Shown here piece after piece: positions 43,906 through 56,406 of a stretch of DNA of 64,000 nucleotides; positions within the stretch are counted from its first letter, which is position 1, and every line of letters begins with the position of its first letter. The DNA comes from Hortaea werneckii (Eukaryota > Ascomycota > Dothideomycetes > Mycosphaerellales > Teratosphaeriaceae): positions 558,001 to 622,000 of the forward strand of contig JBAOKB010000105.1 of NCBI GenBank assembly GCA_037044905.1. Direction: 5' to 3'. The translations under genes were made by a program, and so were the position numbers. Below the pieces are notes generated by a model. The model saw only the letters and a program-made list of their open reading frames with translations, was not told the DNA's origin and ran no database searches.

Positions 43906-45089
43906 TTAAACCTTCTTGTTCCTCAGATGAGGGGGAAGCCCGTACACACCGTTGGACCCCTTTGCAATGACAGTCCTGTTTGTGCCGGGGAAGCCTGGAT
44001 TACCGGTGGTGACAGACTGCACGTCTTCGCATTTCTTTGAGCTTTCATCGCCTCCACCCATAGCGTCGCTCTGCTTCTCGTCTCCGGCGGGCACATTCTC
44101 CTTGTGAACGGGCAGACCGGCCTCATTCACCGGCTTCGGTGCCTGTTGGCCAAGGTCGGTGAGAGGGACCTCGATTGAGCGCTTTGGGACAGCAATCACG
44201 TCCTTTTGGGCGAGATCTTTCGTCGTCTTGTTCGGCTTGACCGTGCGGTGTTTTGAATCAGAGCCTGGCGGTTTCCACAGCGGCGAGTTCCAGTCGTTGA
44301 AGAGTCGGCTTTGAATCACCTTTTCTGACTGAAGCTTTCCGTGCGGATTGGATTTGGCATTCGACGCCTGGTCGCTAGATACGTCTCTTCCGCTTGGCTG
44401 TTGAGCGGCCGGGTCAAAGGCTTCATCGCCGTTGAGCTCAGCTTGAAGTCGTCTAGCATAGGTCTCGTCGTCGATAGACGGTGCGTTGAGAGCAGACTGC
44501 TGCTGCTCGGCCCAGACCGCCATATTGGTCTCAGGCGGGATGTCTTCACCGAGACTGGTCTCCCCTTGGAATTTACCCTTGACACGGTATCCGTGCAGCG
44601 AACGACAACGCCACAGATGGTCTTCGAACGTGCACTCTTCGAATGTCAAGTCGGCCAGGTCAAGCTCCGCCCACGTCGCCTTTGTAATGATGCAGCCGCG
44701 GAATATGACATTCGTCATGCAACAATCAGCAATGATAACGTCTTCAAGATAACATTCTTCGAATCTGACGCTCCCGAAGCACCTAGAGATGTTGCAGGTA
44801 TCGGAACCCCAGGTGTAGTCGTCAAAGAAGGGCATGGCGAAGTCGGTTGCGTCTGAAACGTCGGAATCGTCCTTTGAGGCCTTCCCAGGCAGGTCTTCCA
44901 GTCCTTCATCAGGAGCGCGCTGCCTGTCATATGGTGTCAGTGTTTGTGCTGCAAGGTCACATGGTTCGGTACTCACCCTTCTGCTCCCATCACGCCCTCC
45001 GATGCACCGTCACGGCTCGAAGTTGCCTCCGCGCTGTCCACCATGTTGAGGGCCGACAGCTCCTTGCTGAGGTCGTCGCCTGGATTCAT
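43906..45089 (-). CDS. Unknown fungal protein with pentapeptide-like beta-helix
   Basis: Two exons (45089-44977, 44923-43906) give 376 residues, MNPGDDLSKELS to LPPHLRNKKV. The junction reads GAEGQRAPDEGLEDLPG. Residues about 75-140 form stacked five-residue turns, seen as VRFEECYLEDVIIADCCMTN and VIFRGCIITKATWAELDLAD followed by LTFEECTFEDHLW, which resemble pentapeptide repeats (A(D/N)LXX type) with Cys/Phe in the core. A short conserved-looking tract around EDIPPETNMAVWAEQQ follows. The last half is hydrophilic and disordered. Pentapeptide proteins often act as scaffolds. No function or partner can be assigned here. An in-frame upstream extension to 45239 exists, but the ATG at 45089 begins the more protein-like sequence. 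Confidence 0.7.
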
Positions 45090-45378
45090 ATCGTTCACCA
45101 AAGCCCTGCTGACGGTACGACGCGATGTATAAAACGCGATCAGTCTTCGAACCCTGTGCTGTTGTAAGAAACGCGTAGTGATAAAACAAGGCGGAAGCGC
45201 ACAGGCAGAACACGGAAGATGAGCGGATGGCGATGACAAACGAGCTCAAGTCGGAAGGAGCAACAAACGGAAAGAGCGACCTAGGTCATTCTGCCGCCTT
45301 GGACCCAAGCTCGCGGAAGCACGTGACACCAGTCTGCAATCGATATCCTGTACAATCCTATGTAGCCACCACAACACG

Positions 45379-48300
45379 TTACGCCTTACCAGCCTTCCTC
45401 TCAATCTCCTTGATCTTCTTCTCGTTCTCCTCCTTCGCCCTCGCGGCCTCCTTCTCCAACTGGTCAGGTCGCCTCACTGCGATGTCTTTCGGCTTGTAAT
45501 CACTGAAAGCCATCTTGAGAACCTTCTCAATCACCCAGCAGCCGACGTAGTCGACGACCATGGTGATACACATCTTGACCTTGAATTCCGTGGTAAATGG
45601 TACAAGCTTCAGCTGCTCATTGATCTCCGGCACAGACTCGGTTGCGCAGCTGAAGGCTACAGCAGTCACAAGCACAATTCCGTAGAACATGCCCTTGTTT
45701 TCTCTAATGGATTCGCGGAAAGGCCGGCCCTGGTAGTTGATGGCGAAAGTGGAGATCTGCTGGATAAGCTGGAGAAGGTAGATGGCGCTATTAAGGAGGG
45801 AAGGCTCGAATTCACCCTCCAGATCGATCTGAGAGCGGTCCTTCTTCTCCTCGAACTTGTGAACGAACTCGGAAATGTAGATCAGGGTGGCGATGTGCAC
45901 GGCGAACTGGCCGAGGACCGAGGGGATGATGTACCAGTTCCAGATGTTGTTCTGCGGGCGCTCCTTGGAAAGCTGCTCAACGGTCTATAGGAATAGTCAG
46001 TATGTGATGATGTGCACGCAGGGAACAACAGTAAGGCTTACCTTCGCACGCGAAATGCTCAAGAAACAGACGCTCATGAGCATACCGCTGACTGTCACTT
46101 GACCGTCGCCGAATTTGATGCCGTCCAAATAGAGTACACTCAAACTGTAAGCGCTAATCAAGCAGTTCAGTGCCAGAATCTTGTACATCTGGATGGTGGC
46201 GACGAGCGTGCAGCGACCTTGACGGATGATGTTGGGAATAGCGACGACGTTTGCAAGCTTGGAAGTGAAAGGCGCAGCGACAGAGGCGTCACCCAGCTTG
46301 ATGGTTGGTGGCTCGTCCTCGTTCATTTGCTCCTCCAACATGGACATGGAAAGCTTCTCCGCCATGTTGCTGGCGGAGTTCTGCGCTTGCTGCTTGCGCT
46401 GTTCCTGTGGAGATTTCGGTGCATTGCTCTGTTGGACTGGCTGCGGTGGTGGCGTGTATTTGGCCGGGGCACCGTTCGCATTGCCGTTCATTTCACCATC
46501 TTCCTTCGCAGCGTTTGCAGCAGCAATCTGAGCCTTGGCTTGTGCCTCTCTCTCCATTGCCTTCGCGTAGTGTGGGTTCGATGGGCCTTCAGGATACAAG
46601 TGGGCGATCTGCGCTGGGACTGGCGGGACTGGCTGGTTGAAGCGTTGCATCATGCCAACCTGCTTCTCGTACATCTCCTTCATCTTCGTCTCGCGGAAAT
46701 GCTTAGCAATCTTGTCCAGGTCTTCTTTCGAGCCGTTCAGCAGAGCAACACCGACGTGCGCTTGTTTGAGAGCTCCAACATCGTTCGTACCGTCACCTGC
46801 CATGAGCGTCGTGTAGCCTTGTTCCTTGAGGCCAAGCAAAATTTCCTCCTTCTGCTTGGGCGAGACACGGGCATAGACCCACGCATGACGGAGTAGGCTG
46901 TGCAGCGCTCGCTGACCTTTGAACTTCGCAAGACCGAATCCAGTAACACAAATATCCTTGGTCTTGAAGATCTCGGGGTCGATTTCGGCGGTTGGATCGA
47001 CCTTGATGTTGACCTTGTCGTCGACGCTGCGCCAAACCAGATTCTCTCCACTCTCGTCGTGTTCAGGAGCATCCAAAATGAGCACGTCCCGATCGACGAT
47101 CTCGACTTGCCGGGCAACATGCACAGCAGTAAGAGGGTTGTCACCCGTGATCATGACCACACGATGGCTGCTCTCGTTGAGCATACGGACCGCTTTGAGA
47201 GCATCGTCCTTCAGAGGACACTGGAGCACAAGAAAGCCTGCAAAGTGCAAGTCACACTCGACATCTTCACGTTTGAGATCGTTAATCTTGCTTTGCTTGA
47301 GCTCCTCACCAGTTTTCATATACTTGTAAGCCAGAGCAAGGAACACGCGCACCATTGCGGCTGAAATACTTGTAGGTCTCTTCGTACTTTGGCGGCACGT
47401 CAACAAGAATTTGCGGATAGTCTCCGGAGCACCCTTTGCGCCAACGAACGTGCTTGTGACCTTCTGGCCAGTCGAACGGTCTTGTGTGACAGTCGTTGCG
47501 ACAGAGCTTTGACGTTTCAGGGCGGATGAGAACTGGAAACGACGCTTGATCTGTACGATATCGGCGCTACCCTTGCCCTTCCCTGACGTTGTCTTCTTCG
47601 CAGAAAGAGTGTCGGCTTTGCCTAGTGTCCAGCCCAGCGAGTCTAGCGTGGCCTTCTCCATCGGTTCACCGACCACGTCACCTTCTTCAAGCTTGACGAG
47701 GGCATGAGCAGTGGCCAAGGTCAGGGTGGTCTCAAGACCAATGTCTCTAACCCTCATCAGCTGACTCTGTGCACCGTCGGCTTCAGCCGGAGCGTCCGGT
47801 TGACCGAGCCGCAGTCCAGCGATACCGTCAACGACGAGGTCTTCGCCAGTCAAAGTTCCAGTCTTATCGAAGCAAGCAACGTCGACACGTCCCGCGTATG
47901 GTATCCGGAAAGGCTCTGTACAGAAGATTGCGAACTTGCTCAAGGCAGCCAAACTGGTGTTCACAGCCAGACTCAGTTCCATTGGCAGCTCAGGCGGTAC
48001 GACGGAAGTAATGATCAACACACAGTCCAGCAGTAGTTTAGAGCGCTTTCTGTCTTGCTTGACACCCTCGGTCCAGACATACCAGGAAGCTGCAATGGCG
48101 AAGACGCACAGGAAAAGGATAAAGAGTAGCGCCTCGAGGTTGTTTGCACTGACACGTTCAGTGGAGTAGATCATAGTCCGTACCAGAGCGCCTTGGTTGG
48201 TTTCGAAACCTGTTTTGATGACGATAGCGAGCGCACCCCGATCTGGTGCATGAGGGACACCAGAAGCGACTTGCGGGACAGTGTTCTCTGCATCCTCTGA

Positions 48301-49380
48301 AGCCGTACCATGCTGGACCTGCAGAACCTTGGTGCCACCCCAGAGGAAGGCATTCTTGTCCAAGCCCTCAGGTTCAATACGAGATTCTCCTGGACGCAAC
48401 TGGATGGAGTCTTTCAGGACTGGCGTACTCTCGCCAGAAAGCATGGCCTCGTTAACGATCGCACTGCCCTCGACAAGCAACATGTCGCAGGCGACACCGC
48501 TGTCCTCCTTGGTCCTACCAACAGAGACCAAGTCACCAGGTAGGAGTGCATCGCTTAGAATCTCGGTCCACTTGCCCTCCCTATAGACGTAAACATCGTA
48601 AGGCTTGATACTCATGCCACGGAACTCCTTGAGGGTTCGCTGCCGCTGCCATACGACCGTTGATTCAAAGACGACAAGCATGAACAGTGTGAACAGCGAA
48701 TAGTACCAGTACTCGTCCAGCATCCAAAGTCCAACACAGAAGACCTGGAACACAAAGAAGGGTGCTACAGCGTGCTCCTTGAAAAGTTCAGTGAACGTGG
48801 GCACCGGGATATCAAAAATGTTCATCCCGTAATGCTGTTGCAGCCGTTCAATCTCCGCCTTCTTCTGCAAGCCCTTCGATTGTTGGAACTCCTTGACAAA
48901 CGGCTTAGGCTCGTTGTCCATGGCAAATGCCAGAGGCGCAAAGGAGCCCTTTTCATGATCGTAGAGGAACCGTCGCTTCTGGAACAGGAAGCTAATATTC
49001 TCCCTTCCACCGGTGTTGTCCTTCTCGATCTCACAGATCTCAGCCATGCCGGCATTTGCCTCCGGCAGGACCTTGATCAGCCCAGCACTGCGCACATTGC
49101 TCGCTCTTGTTGCCGTGAACCATGCCCTGAGGTTGACATTCCAAAAAGTCATGAGCCATACCAGACTCTGGAGGGTGACGATGGTGCCGGAAAAGACGAA
49201 GGTCCATTCCTGACCGTTGATGTATTTCTCATATCGTACGTCGGACAGGTAGAAGGCGAAGAAGATGGGCCAGATGATCGTAAAGGGAAAGATGTAGGCG
49301 TGGGCGAAGAGTGGGAGAGGGTTGTGAAGTGAAGCCGACTGGATGGACGGATTGTCCACCAGAGGCACCCGTGAAGCCAT
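45379..49380 (-). CDS. SPF1: P5A-type ATPase SPF1 (ER transmembrane helix dislocase), two compensating indels
   Basis: Two exons (49380-46042, 45984-45379) give 1314 residues. Starts MASRVPLVDNPSIQS. P-type ATPase motifs: MLSGESTPV (actuator loop), IITSVVPPELPMELSLAVN with the P5A-specific PPELPxE in TM4, phosphorylation site D505 in FDKTGTLTGEDL, MITGDNPLTAVHVA, and MAGDGTNDVGALKQAHVGVALL. The C-terminus is membrane-rich and ends in a coiled, Lys/Glu-rich tail (ARAKEENEKKIKEIERKA). SPF1 removes mis-inserted transmembrane segments from the ER. Between about 47406 and 47341 the reading frame is shifted (one base lost, one gained). In the alternative frame the segment reads DVPPKYEETYKYFSRNGARV, the conserved SPF1 sequence. 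This is therefore a sequence error, not divergence. Confidence 0.93.
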
Positions 49381-50109
49381 CGTTGCAAGCCCTCAGAGGC
49401 GTAACGAAAGCGATGCCGTCGTAGTCTGCGACCAAGGTTGAAGGCAAAAGAAATGCTGATTAGAGGCAAGTTGTTCGCATCGCGAGTCGGCCGGCTTCTG
49501 AAAGCTCCTGCCGCTACACGCCGCGATCAAATCTGACTTCATCTCGTAGCGGATCTTCCCGTGTGGCGGATAACACCAGAGCACTAAAAACAGCCTTCAC
49601 GTCGAATGCTATCTGAATATATGACGAAGAGATAAATGCAATGTGTATTGCTTGTCATGAAAAATCATACTGCCATCTGGCACTATCTACGTCGCTTAGC
49701 TACAGTAGCCTTGGAAAGCGCACTGGATGCACTTTTCTCCCCGGTGAGCTCCATCCAATTCTCCTCATTCAACATGGTCTCTCGCCGTTTCATAATCGTC
49801 ACCCGCTGTCTCATAGGTTTCTAATGGCATCAGATCATCCATCGCCCTTCCTCCCTTCTCTAGATGCTGCCATCGCCGTAATGTCATTGAGCAGAACGCC
49901 GCGCCAATGTTTTGCTGCCGCCTAATGCGGTCAGATGCTACACTAACTAAACGCTGGACTATCTAGGTATCACTGTTAAAAATCAAAGACGCCGAAATGA
50001 AAAAGGTCAAGCTGCAGAAGTTGAGCTGCTTGAAATGGTTCCTCCCGCCATTTTGACGCAATATCGTTGGTGAGCTCTGAAGCAAGCGCACAATTGTGTA
50101 TGCCTACCA
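49381..50109. other. Intergenic, 0.73 kb
   Basis: The promoter side of SPF1 and the 3' flank of KAP104. Small frames at 49636-49925 have no motifs. Confidence 0.45.
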
Positions 50110-52997
50110 CTAAAAGGCATAGAGCTGTCGCAACGCTTGTTCCTGCGTAGGTGGCAGATTGTGGAGGTAGTCGTCAAAGCCAGCGCCGATCATGGTCTTG
50201 TACTGAGCAAGGACCTTTTCGAAGCTCTGCAGCGGTCCGTCTGCCTGCATGCCTGTGAGCATAAGCCCAGGAGCGCTTGCCATCTCGCCGAAGAGGTCAA
50301 GGAGACACTGCTCCATTGCCTGGGGATTGTCGAGTACGATGTGCGCAAAGCCCTTGTATGCGTGGCCCTTCTCGTCGGTCCATCCGACCTTCTGCATCGC
50401 TTGCAAGAAAGGGCTTGCGAACTGGCTCAAGTGCGGAGCCAACTGCTGGTGGCAGCCGATGCCAAGCCGACCGAGAGCAATAGCGGCGTTCTCATTGAGG
50501 GACTCCGGCACATTTGGCGCAAGCATGATGAACGCAAGCTTAGGTAGCAGCCGATCAACGTAAGGCGTCATGCCTTCTTCCTGCCGCATGGCGATTTCAC
50601 CGCACGACCAACAGGCGTTATTAATTACCCTGAAGGCCGTTTCGGGGTCCTCCGCCGCCTGACTTAGATCCAGCTGGTGAAGCAAAATTTCCATCAGGGT
50701 CGGCAGGTACTGCTGCAGCTGTGGGAAAATGTAGATAGCGCAGTCACCCAGCAGAGCGTACGCAGATTGACGAACGTCATTGTTGGAATCTTTCATGCTG
50801 TAGGCAAGAAGCTCGAACATGTTCGGCTGGGCAGTCGCTGCCAACTCAGTGCTGTAAGGCTCCTCAAGCGCCTGTATGATGCTGCTCAAGAGGTCTAAGC
50901 TTGTCACGAGGAAGTCCTTCTCTGGCTGGTCGTAGGAGCCGAGGTTGTTCGCACTGGCACCTTCCTCGAGGTTTTGATGGATGATGCGTATACATCTTTC
51001 CCAGAATGGCTTGGCGAAAGGAGTGAAGTGAGTGCCGAGGGCGGTCGCAACAAAGGCCAAGCACTCGAGCAGTGGGAACATCTCCCTCGACTCGTCCTGG
51101 ACTTTCTCCCATCTAGCAATCAAGGCTGGCATTAACAGGTCGACAAGCTCTGGTTTGGCCAGCTCAGGTCCTGAATGCTCGGCGAGAGTCTGCACACAGT
51201 CGTAGAGGATGTACATGTTCTTGTCCTTGTACCGGCCAAAGCATCGCACAAATTGCTGGATGATGATCTTGGCATATGGCACCAGCTCCTTGTTGGCCGC
51301 CTCTTCCAAAGTGGCGAAAGGCCGATGCGGCTGATTCTTGAACCTTCTTATTTCCATCCAGCATGCGCTGAAGAATGCCATCCATCATTGGCTCAAAGAA
51401 TTCCTGCCTGCTGCTGCCCTCCAGGTGCGATGCCCATCCGGCGTAACGGCTAAGAGCCCAGCAAGTGATTGGCGTACTACAGGCTGCTGATCGCTCAGCA
51501 GCGAGATGAGGTACGGTATTAACTTTGGTAGATGAGGCTCGATCTCGTTCATGCAGCCAGGGCCAATCGCGCCAAGCGCAAGAACTGCAGCTTCACGGTT
51601 AGGCCAGTCCTTGTGCTGCAAATTCTCCATTAACCATGGCAGCGTAACCTCGAAGACCATGCCACCGAAATGAGAAGCCAAGCTATCGACTGATGCTGCT
51701 GAGCACTTGCGCAGGTTCCATTCGTCTTCGGGATCAATGTCAAGGTCATCATCTTCGTCGATTTCGCCTTCACTGAGGTCGTCATCCTCGTAGGCGTAGC
51801 CGTTCGCGGACGTCTTCGACTCATCGTTTTGTTGCGCGTTGCCATCGCTAGGCGCAGCCGAGCGAGATGTCTTGGAAGTCGCAAACTGGGGCTTGATGTC
51901 TTTCGCTTCATCTTCCACATCCGCGTCGTCATCATCGCCTTCCAATCTTAACTGATCGTCTTCGCTGTAGACCATGCAGTCTAACAGGACAGGCACAATC
52001 TTGCTGAGGAAAGGCTGCAGATTATCCCGCAGCACAGGCGTGCTGCTGGCCTCGAAGAAGAACTCGGCAGCATCGAGGGCAAGCTCTTCGTTCTGAACAT
52101 CCTTCTGCTGGGCAAGCGTGTAGTCCACGATACCCTCAAGGTGAGGAGCAAGGACGGCCGGCATGCCATCGGCCAAGAGCGCGAACGTGCGGCACACGAA
52201 TCTGCGCACGTCATCATTTTCGTCTGATGTCAAGCGGACGATCTGTGGCAGTAGGCTTTGAATGTTTTCCTTGGCTGTCAATGCGATAGGCTCAGTCAAA
52301 AAGACGTTGATCGCCGATAATGCGCGGGACCGTATCTTCGCACTTGGGCTGTTGGTAAGCTCCACAAATTTTGGGAGTAGGTAAACCAAAGGTCGGCCTT
52401 GATTGGGGTAGTCAGCATCGAGTGCTCGTCTGTTGTCCTCGCAAATCTTGAAGAGAGCACCCATGGCGCCGTCCTGCGCCTCATTTGATGCCTGACCATC
52501 TTCGTTGGCCACCATGGAAAGGAGGTCGGGTAGCACTTGCGGCCAACCCAGGATTCCGCCTTGTCGTACAATCTCGGTAATAACGTTCCCAGCGAAGTTT
52601 CGTATTTGAGTGTTCGCGTCTCGCAGGCCTGAAACGATGGTGGACCTAATGTACGACTTGCTCTCGTCCGGTAGTGATTTGTAATTGGACTTGACGTTGT
52701 TCTTGAGCATGATTGCTGCCGCACTTCGTGCAGCGTGATATGAGGTGATGTCTAAACCTTCCGGTGGACTCGGCGTGACACAGATATACGCCAAGTAGTT
52801 GTTGATGTCAGGTGAGGCTTTCGCTTGCCGAAGCATCTAGCCGCAACGTTAGCCAGCGATTCCTTTGCGGCATGTTGCCGAGGTTCCATGCTTACCTGTT
52901 CGGCATTCTTCTGGGCGGCCACATCGTGACCACTTAAAGAGTCTTTGAGGCACTGCGCAAGCTGCGCAACGGGTCCCGGCTGCGGCTGCCAAGCCAT
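50110..52997 (-). CDS. KAP104: Transportin / importin beta-2 (KAP104), two compensating indels
   Basis: Two exons (52997-52896, 52836-50110) give 942 residues, standard for transportin. It is built of HEAT repeats: MAWQPQPGPVAQLAQCLKDS at the start, PPEGLDITSYHAARSAAAIM, and an acidic H8-loop region (LEGDDDDADVEDEAKD and EDDDLSEGEIDEDDDLDID). Later repeats include SHFGGMVFEVTLPWL and DCVQTLAEHSGPELAKPELV, ending QALRQLYAF. It carries PY-NLS cargoes such as hnRNP proteins into the nucleus with Ran-GTP. One base is lost at about 51466-51472 and one gained at about 51314-51319. In the restored frame the segment reads TCWALSRYAGWASHLEG then MMDGILQRMLDGNKKVQESA, the expected transportin sequence. 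The false stop inside is thus an artefact. Confidence 0.93.
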
Positions 52998-54538
52998 ATC
53001 CGGGTAGACGTCAGCTCTTAACAGGAGGTTTGTCGCGGTGGAAGACTGGAAGACAACCAGGTAGGCGGCGTCGATGCGGTATGAAATGCGTAAGAGTATG
53101 TATACGCGCTACAATGCCTATGGAAGAGCAGAAGGTCAGCACCTCTGACCGTGTAACTGCTTGCGAGGCGCTGTGAACCGCCTTGAAGTGAAGCAGGGAC
53201 CACACTGACAATACTATGTGCGCGTATTCTCCCCCTGATGATGTTCAGTGAGCCTCAAATCCATTCACTCCTCCTATTGCGGGTCTTAGGTCGTGCACAT
53301 GCTGTGTGTACAACTAACACTGCAGCATGAAGTCGGGGTCTCGGTTTGATTCGTTTCGGTTCGCTGCAGGGTATTGTGGTGGGTAGGCCGATTTGAATGC
53401 GCTGCCTGCGCCAAGGTCGTCGAAACAAGTGCAACCGCCCTTTTTCAACTATTAGTGTTGCTGCTGCATTTGCTCTCAGGGACTTTTATTGTGTGCAAAC
53501 CTGCAGGCTTGTGAAGGAAGTTTGCGTGCTCTTGGCGGGCTAGCAGTGGGGTTGTTGCGGGAGCTTGGCGTCGGGGGAGCCTCAGGGACTTCCCTTCACT
53601 TCAGCGGGCCGAGACCTTCACATTACCGCTCATTTGACTGGCCAGCAAAAACGACATGTGATAAAAGATTTATTAACAAGTAAGTCTCGAAAGTGGTGTG
53701 CCAAGGCTCTTGTTGTGTGTCGCCATACTGTATAGCTTCTTTGGCTCAAGGTTGACCAAATGCCCACTATTCAACGAGCAAGATTGTGCCCTAACATCAT
53801 CAACAACCATGCATTTCAAGAAAAGGACCAATCTCTGCCATCTCGGCTTGCTTTTACCCGCGCTGCGATTCAGAAGAAGAATACATCAAAAGCAGAGCGG
53901 CCATTTTTCCTAAGCAGATGTGACCTTCACTCCAGCTGAAGATGACGTTCGGAACGAGGCGTGCGGCCCATGCGCCATGACATGCGCTGGAGCAGGTGAC
54001 ACTCTGCTGTACAACACTGATGCAGGAACCCACATCGTGATGCGCTCTCTGCAAGCACCTCATAGCCTCCCCTCGTGGCACTATTCCGAACATGACTCGT
54101 TTGCCAGCACGCTGTAATTTGACCGAATCAGATTCCGCGTACAATGTTCTGCAGCAGACATTCCCGGGTCATCCGAGGGAAGCAGTCTTACATGCGTGCT
54201 GTTCGCATTCAAGGCGTGCGCCCGCTGCTAAATTTATTTTGCCCCAATGAGACATGGTCGTTAATATTTGTGACATTTCCGGTTCGTGGAATGAAATCCA
54301 GATCCTCTTGGGAGACAGTTAACTTCCGTGTTTAGCATGGTCGCGAGCGAAAGGTATGACAGGCACAATCCATATTCCAAATTCTCGTCTCACGTTGCAG
54401 TAGCCATGTTGTCTCACAGTCGGACGAAGGACAAGCTATTTTATCGACTCAAGCGTCGCATAGCGAGCGAAAAGGCACCTTGGAACGTCGTACTGTACAG
54501 TACAGTGCGATATTAGGCTCGTTCTGGGGACCGCTCCG
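52998..54538. other. Intergenic, 1.5 kb
   Basis: No supported gene. Frames of up to 96 codons have no motif. The self-complementary TACTGTACAGTA at 54491-54502 is the only structured element noticed. The region includes the KAP104 promoter and the 3' flank of thiamine pyrophosphokinase. Confidence 0.45.
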
Positions 54539-55302
54539 TTAGAGCGCTTTCTCTACAGTGAATAAGACATCAAGGTCTGTTTCGATTGTTATCGAATCTG
54601 CCACGATGTGGTTGCTTGTGCTGACCTGACCTCCCATTTCAGTCGGCCAGCTATCAACATCCCATTCGAGACCTTGCGTGCTAATGTTCGCCGGTCCGTA
54701 CAAGGGCAAAATGCCAATGTTGCGCTTAATGAGACCTTTGCCCAGTGGCGTATGAAGCAGGCTTCTACCAGGCTGCAGTAGAACGCTCACACTTGCCTCT
54801 GTGAAGAGCCAGAAGCGCACTTTTGGGTGGCGAAACTTCTGCTCGCGGTAGAGCTCATGCAACAAGCCTATCCCTTGGTCGACCCGACCCCCAAGGCTTC
54901 CATGAATAAGAATGTCGCTGACCTCAGGCATATGCTCGATGACGGTTTTAATGGCCTTCCCGAAATCAGTGTTGTATTGATCGGGATCTTCTGAGACTTG
55001 AACGCCGAGATTTTCGTACGCCTCATGTACTGTGTCGTCCAAAGAATCCAGATCTCCGTGTATTAAGTCCGGAAGAACATCGCTTCCGTCCCAAATGCGT
55101 TGTATAGCCTATTCGCGCCGCCATCTGCGCAGAGCCGGAAGGAAGCATGTCGGAACAACTGCCGGAATCCTTCATGGTCAGAGATAGGTGAATTTAGTAT
55201 GATCAACGCCACTCCAGAATCGCCATTACTCCCTTCAGCCTTTGCCTGGAGATACTTCGCGGGGTGCAGCTGCACGGGCGTGCTCTCCGTAGCCATCATC
55301 AT
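54539..55302 (-). CDS. THI80: Thiamine pyrophosphokinase, one frameshift
   Basis: Corrected length about 254 residues, single exon. Transfers pyrophosphate from ATP to thiamine to make TPP. The first frame (MMMATESTPVQLHPAKYLQ ... FRLCADGGANRLYNAFG) carries the CADGGANR substrate motif. After one missing base at about 55080-55087 the second frame begins DVLPDLIHGDLDSLDDTVHE, with the catalytic DxxxGDxDS-type motif, and continues EDPDQYNTDFGKAI, ILIHGSLGGRVDQG, and VSTSNHIVADSITIETDLDV at the C-terminus. The catalytic acidic motif spans the break, which shows that both frames are one gene. The first of three tandem Met codons is taken as start. Divergent from MIA40, with 183 bases between starts. 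Confidence 0.88.
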
Positions 55303-55485
55303 GCCACGGAAAAGGAGATCAGCGAATGCTCATGATGCCGCGACATGCGGATGCGGCTGCCGCAGCGCGGGAAGAGCCGGCGCCATCGCAGCAACATGGA
55401 TTTCTCCCAACTCGCCATCTACTACATTCATCTTTTTGCCTAGTCCCGACACACCTTGCCCGTGCCTCACATTCCAACAGTCACG

Positions 55486-56406
55486 ATGTACCGCCCTGCA
55501 GTACGCGCAGCATCTTCTGCAGCATCGAAAACCTTGCCTCGACACGCTGCGACATCAGGACGCCGGTTTGTCAGCACAGCACCTCCGCATCAAAAGTCTA
55601 GGAGTTGGAAGAGCTCAGCAGTACGATGGGGTTTGGCGGGAACGCTGGTATACTACTACAACACCAACAATGTCTTCGCTGAAGAGCCGTGTAAGAGAAA
55701 TCGCATTCACCCCAAACGAGGCAGAACATTTGGCTGACGCTTCCACAGACATGATTCATGCGCCACCTGAGACCTCACGAGAATCCGAGACCTATCCTAC
55801 GATCGAAGCCGTCGCAGAGCAAAGAAGGCAGCAAGGGCTTGCGCAACAGTCAGCACAAAGCACAGCTGCACCAGATGCAAGCGCCACAGAATCACCTGAG
55901 GCTCTTGAGGGGGAGGCTAGTCAGCAGGGCGCTTTCAACGAGGAAACAGGCGAGATCAACTGGGACTGTCCATGCTTAGGCGGCATGGCTCATGGTCCTT
56001 GTGGAGAACAGTTCAAGGCGGCCTTCAGCTGTTTCGTCTACTCGAAGGAGGAGCCCAAGGGTCTTGACTGCATTGATCACTTCAAGACGATGCAGAACTG
56101 CTTCAAAGAACATCCGGACGTATACGGCTCAGAGCTTGACCCCGATGCGGAATTGCCCGAAGGCGAAGACGTGTCAGGCGAGCAGCCCGCTCCTGCTGCG
56201 TCTCCCGAGCCTGCTGCAGTTCCCTCGCCCTCTCAAGCAGCAGCATCAACTCCCCACAAGGCGGCGAGAAGGTTGCTGATTCCGAAGCACCCGCTGCCGA
56301 AAAGCGCGAGCGAGCTATTGCGGCGGCTGCCCAGGTTAAGGAAAACCACCGTGAGCTCAGTGAGTCGGAAGAGGTGGTACCTAAGGCATGGCATGATTCA
56401 AGATGA
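55486..56406 (+). CDS. MIA40: Mitochondrial intermembrane-space import oxidoreductase MIA40, one frameshift
   Basis: Two exons (55486-55690, 55749-56406) give about 287 residues after correction. The N-terminus MYRPAVRAASSAASKTLPRH is a mitochondrial presequence, followed by one TM anchor (VRWGLAGTLVYYY). A variable Gln/Ala/Glu linker leads to the redox core: CPC in NWDCPCLGG, then twin CX9C motifs CGEQFKAAFSC and CIDHFKTMQNC, then FKEHPDVYGSEL. MIA40 oxidises small Cys-motif proteins entering the intermembrane space. One base is missing at about 56233-56239. The correct tail reads AEKRERAIAAAAQVKENHRE and ends VVPKAWHDSR (stop 56404-56406), whereas the uncorrected frame runs to 56419 as unlikely basic sequence. 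Confidence 0.9.

Noticed and set aside
46012..46896. 294-codon plus-strand ORF opposite SPF1
   Set aside because: Shadow frame; SPF1 motifs are on the minus strand across this interval.
54491..54502. Perfect 12-base palindrome TACTGTACAGTA
   Set aside because: Too short to be meaningful alone; no known site and no repeat elsewhere in the window.
55100..55740. Upstream part of a 439-codon plus-strand frame running into MIA40
   Set aside because: It overlaps THI80 on the other strand, and its first ~215 codons lack MIA40 features. The spliced model from 55486 supplies the presequence and anchor.
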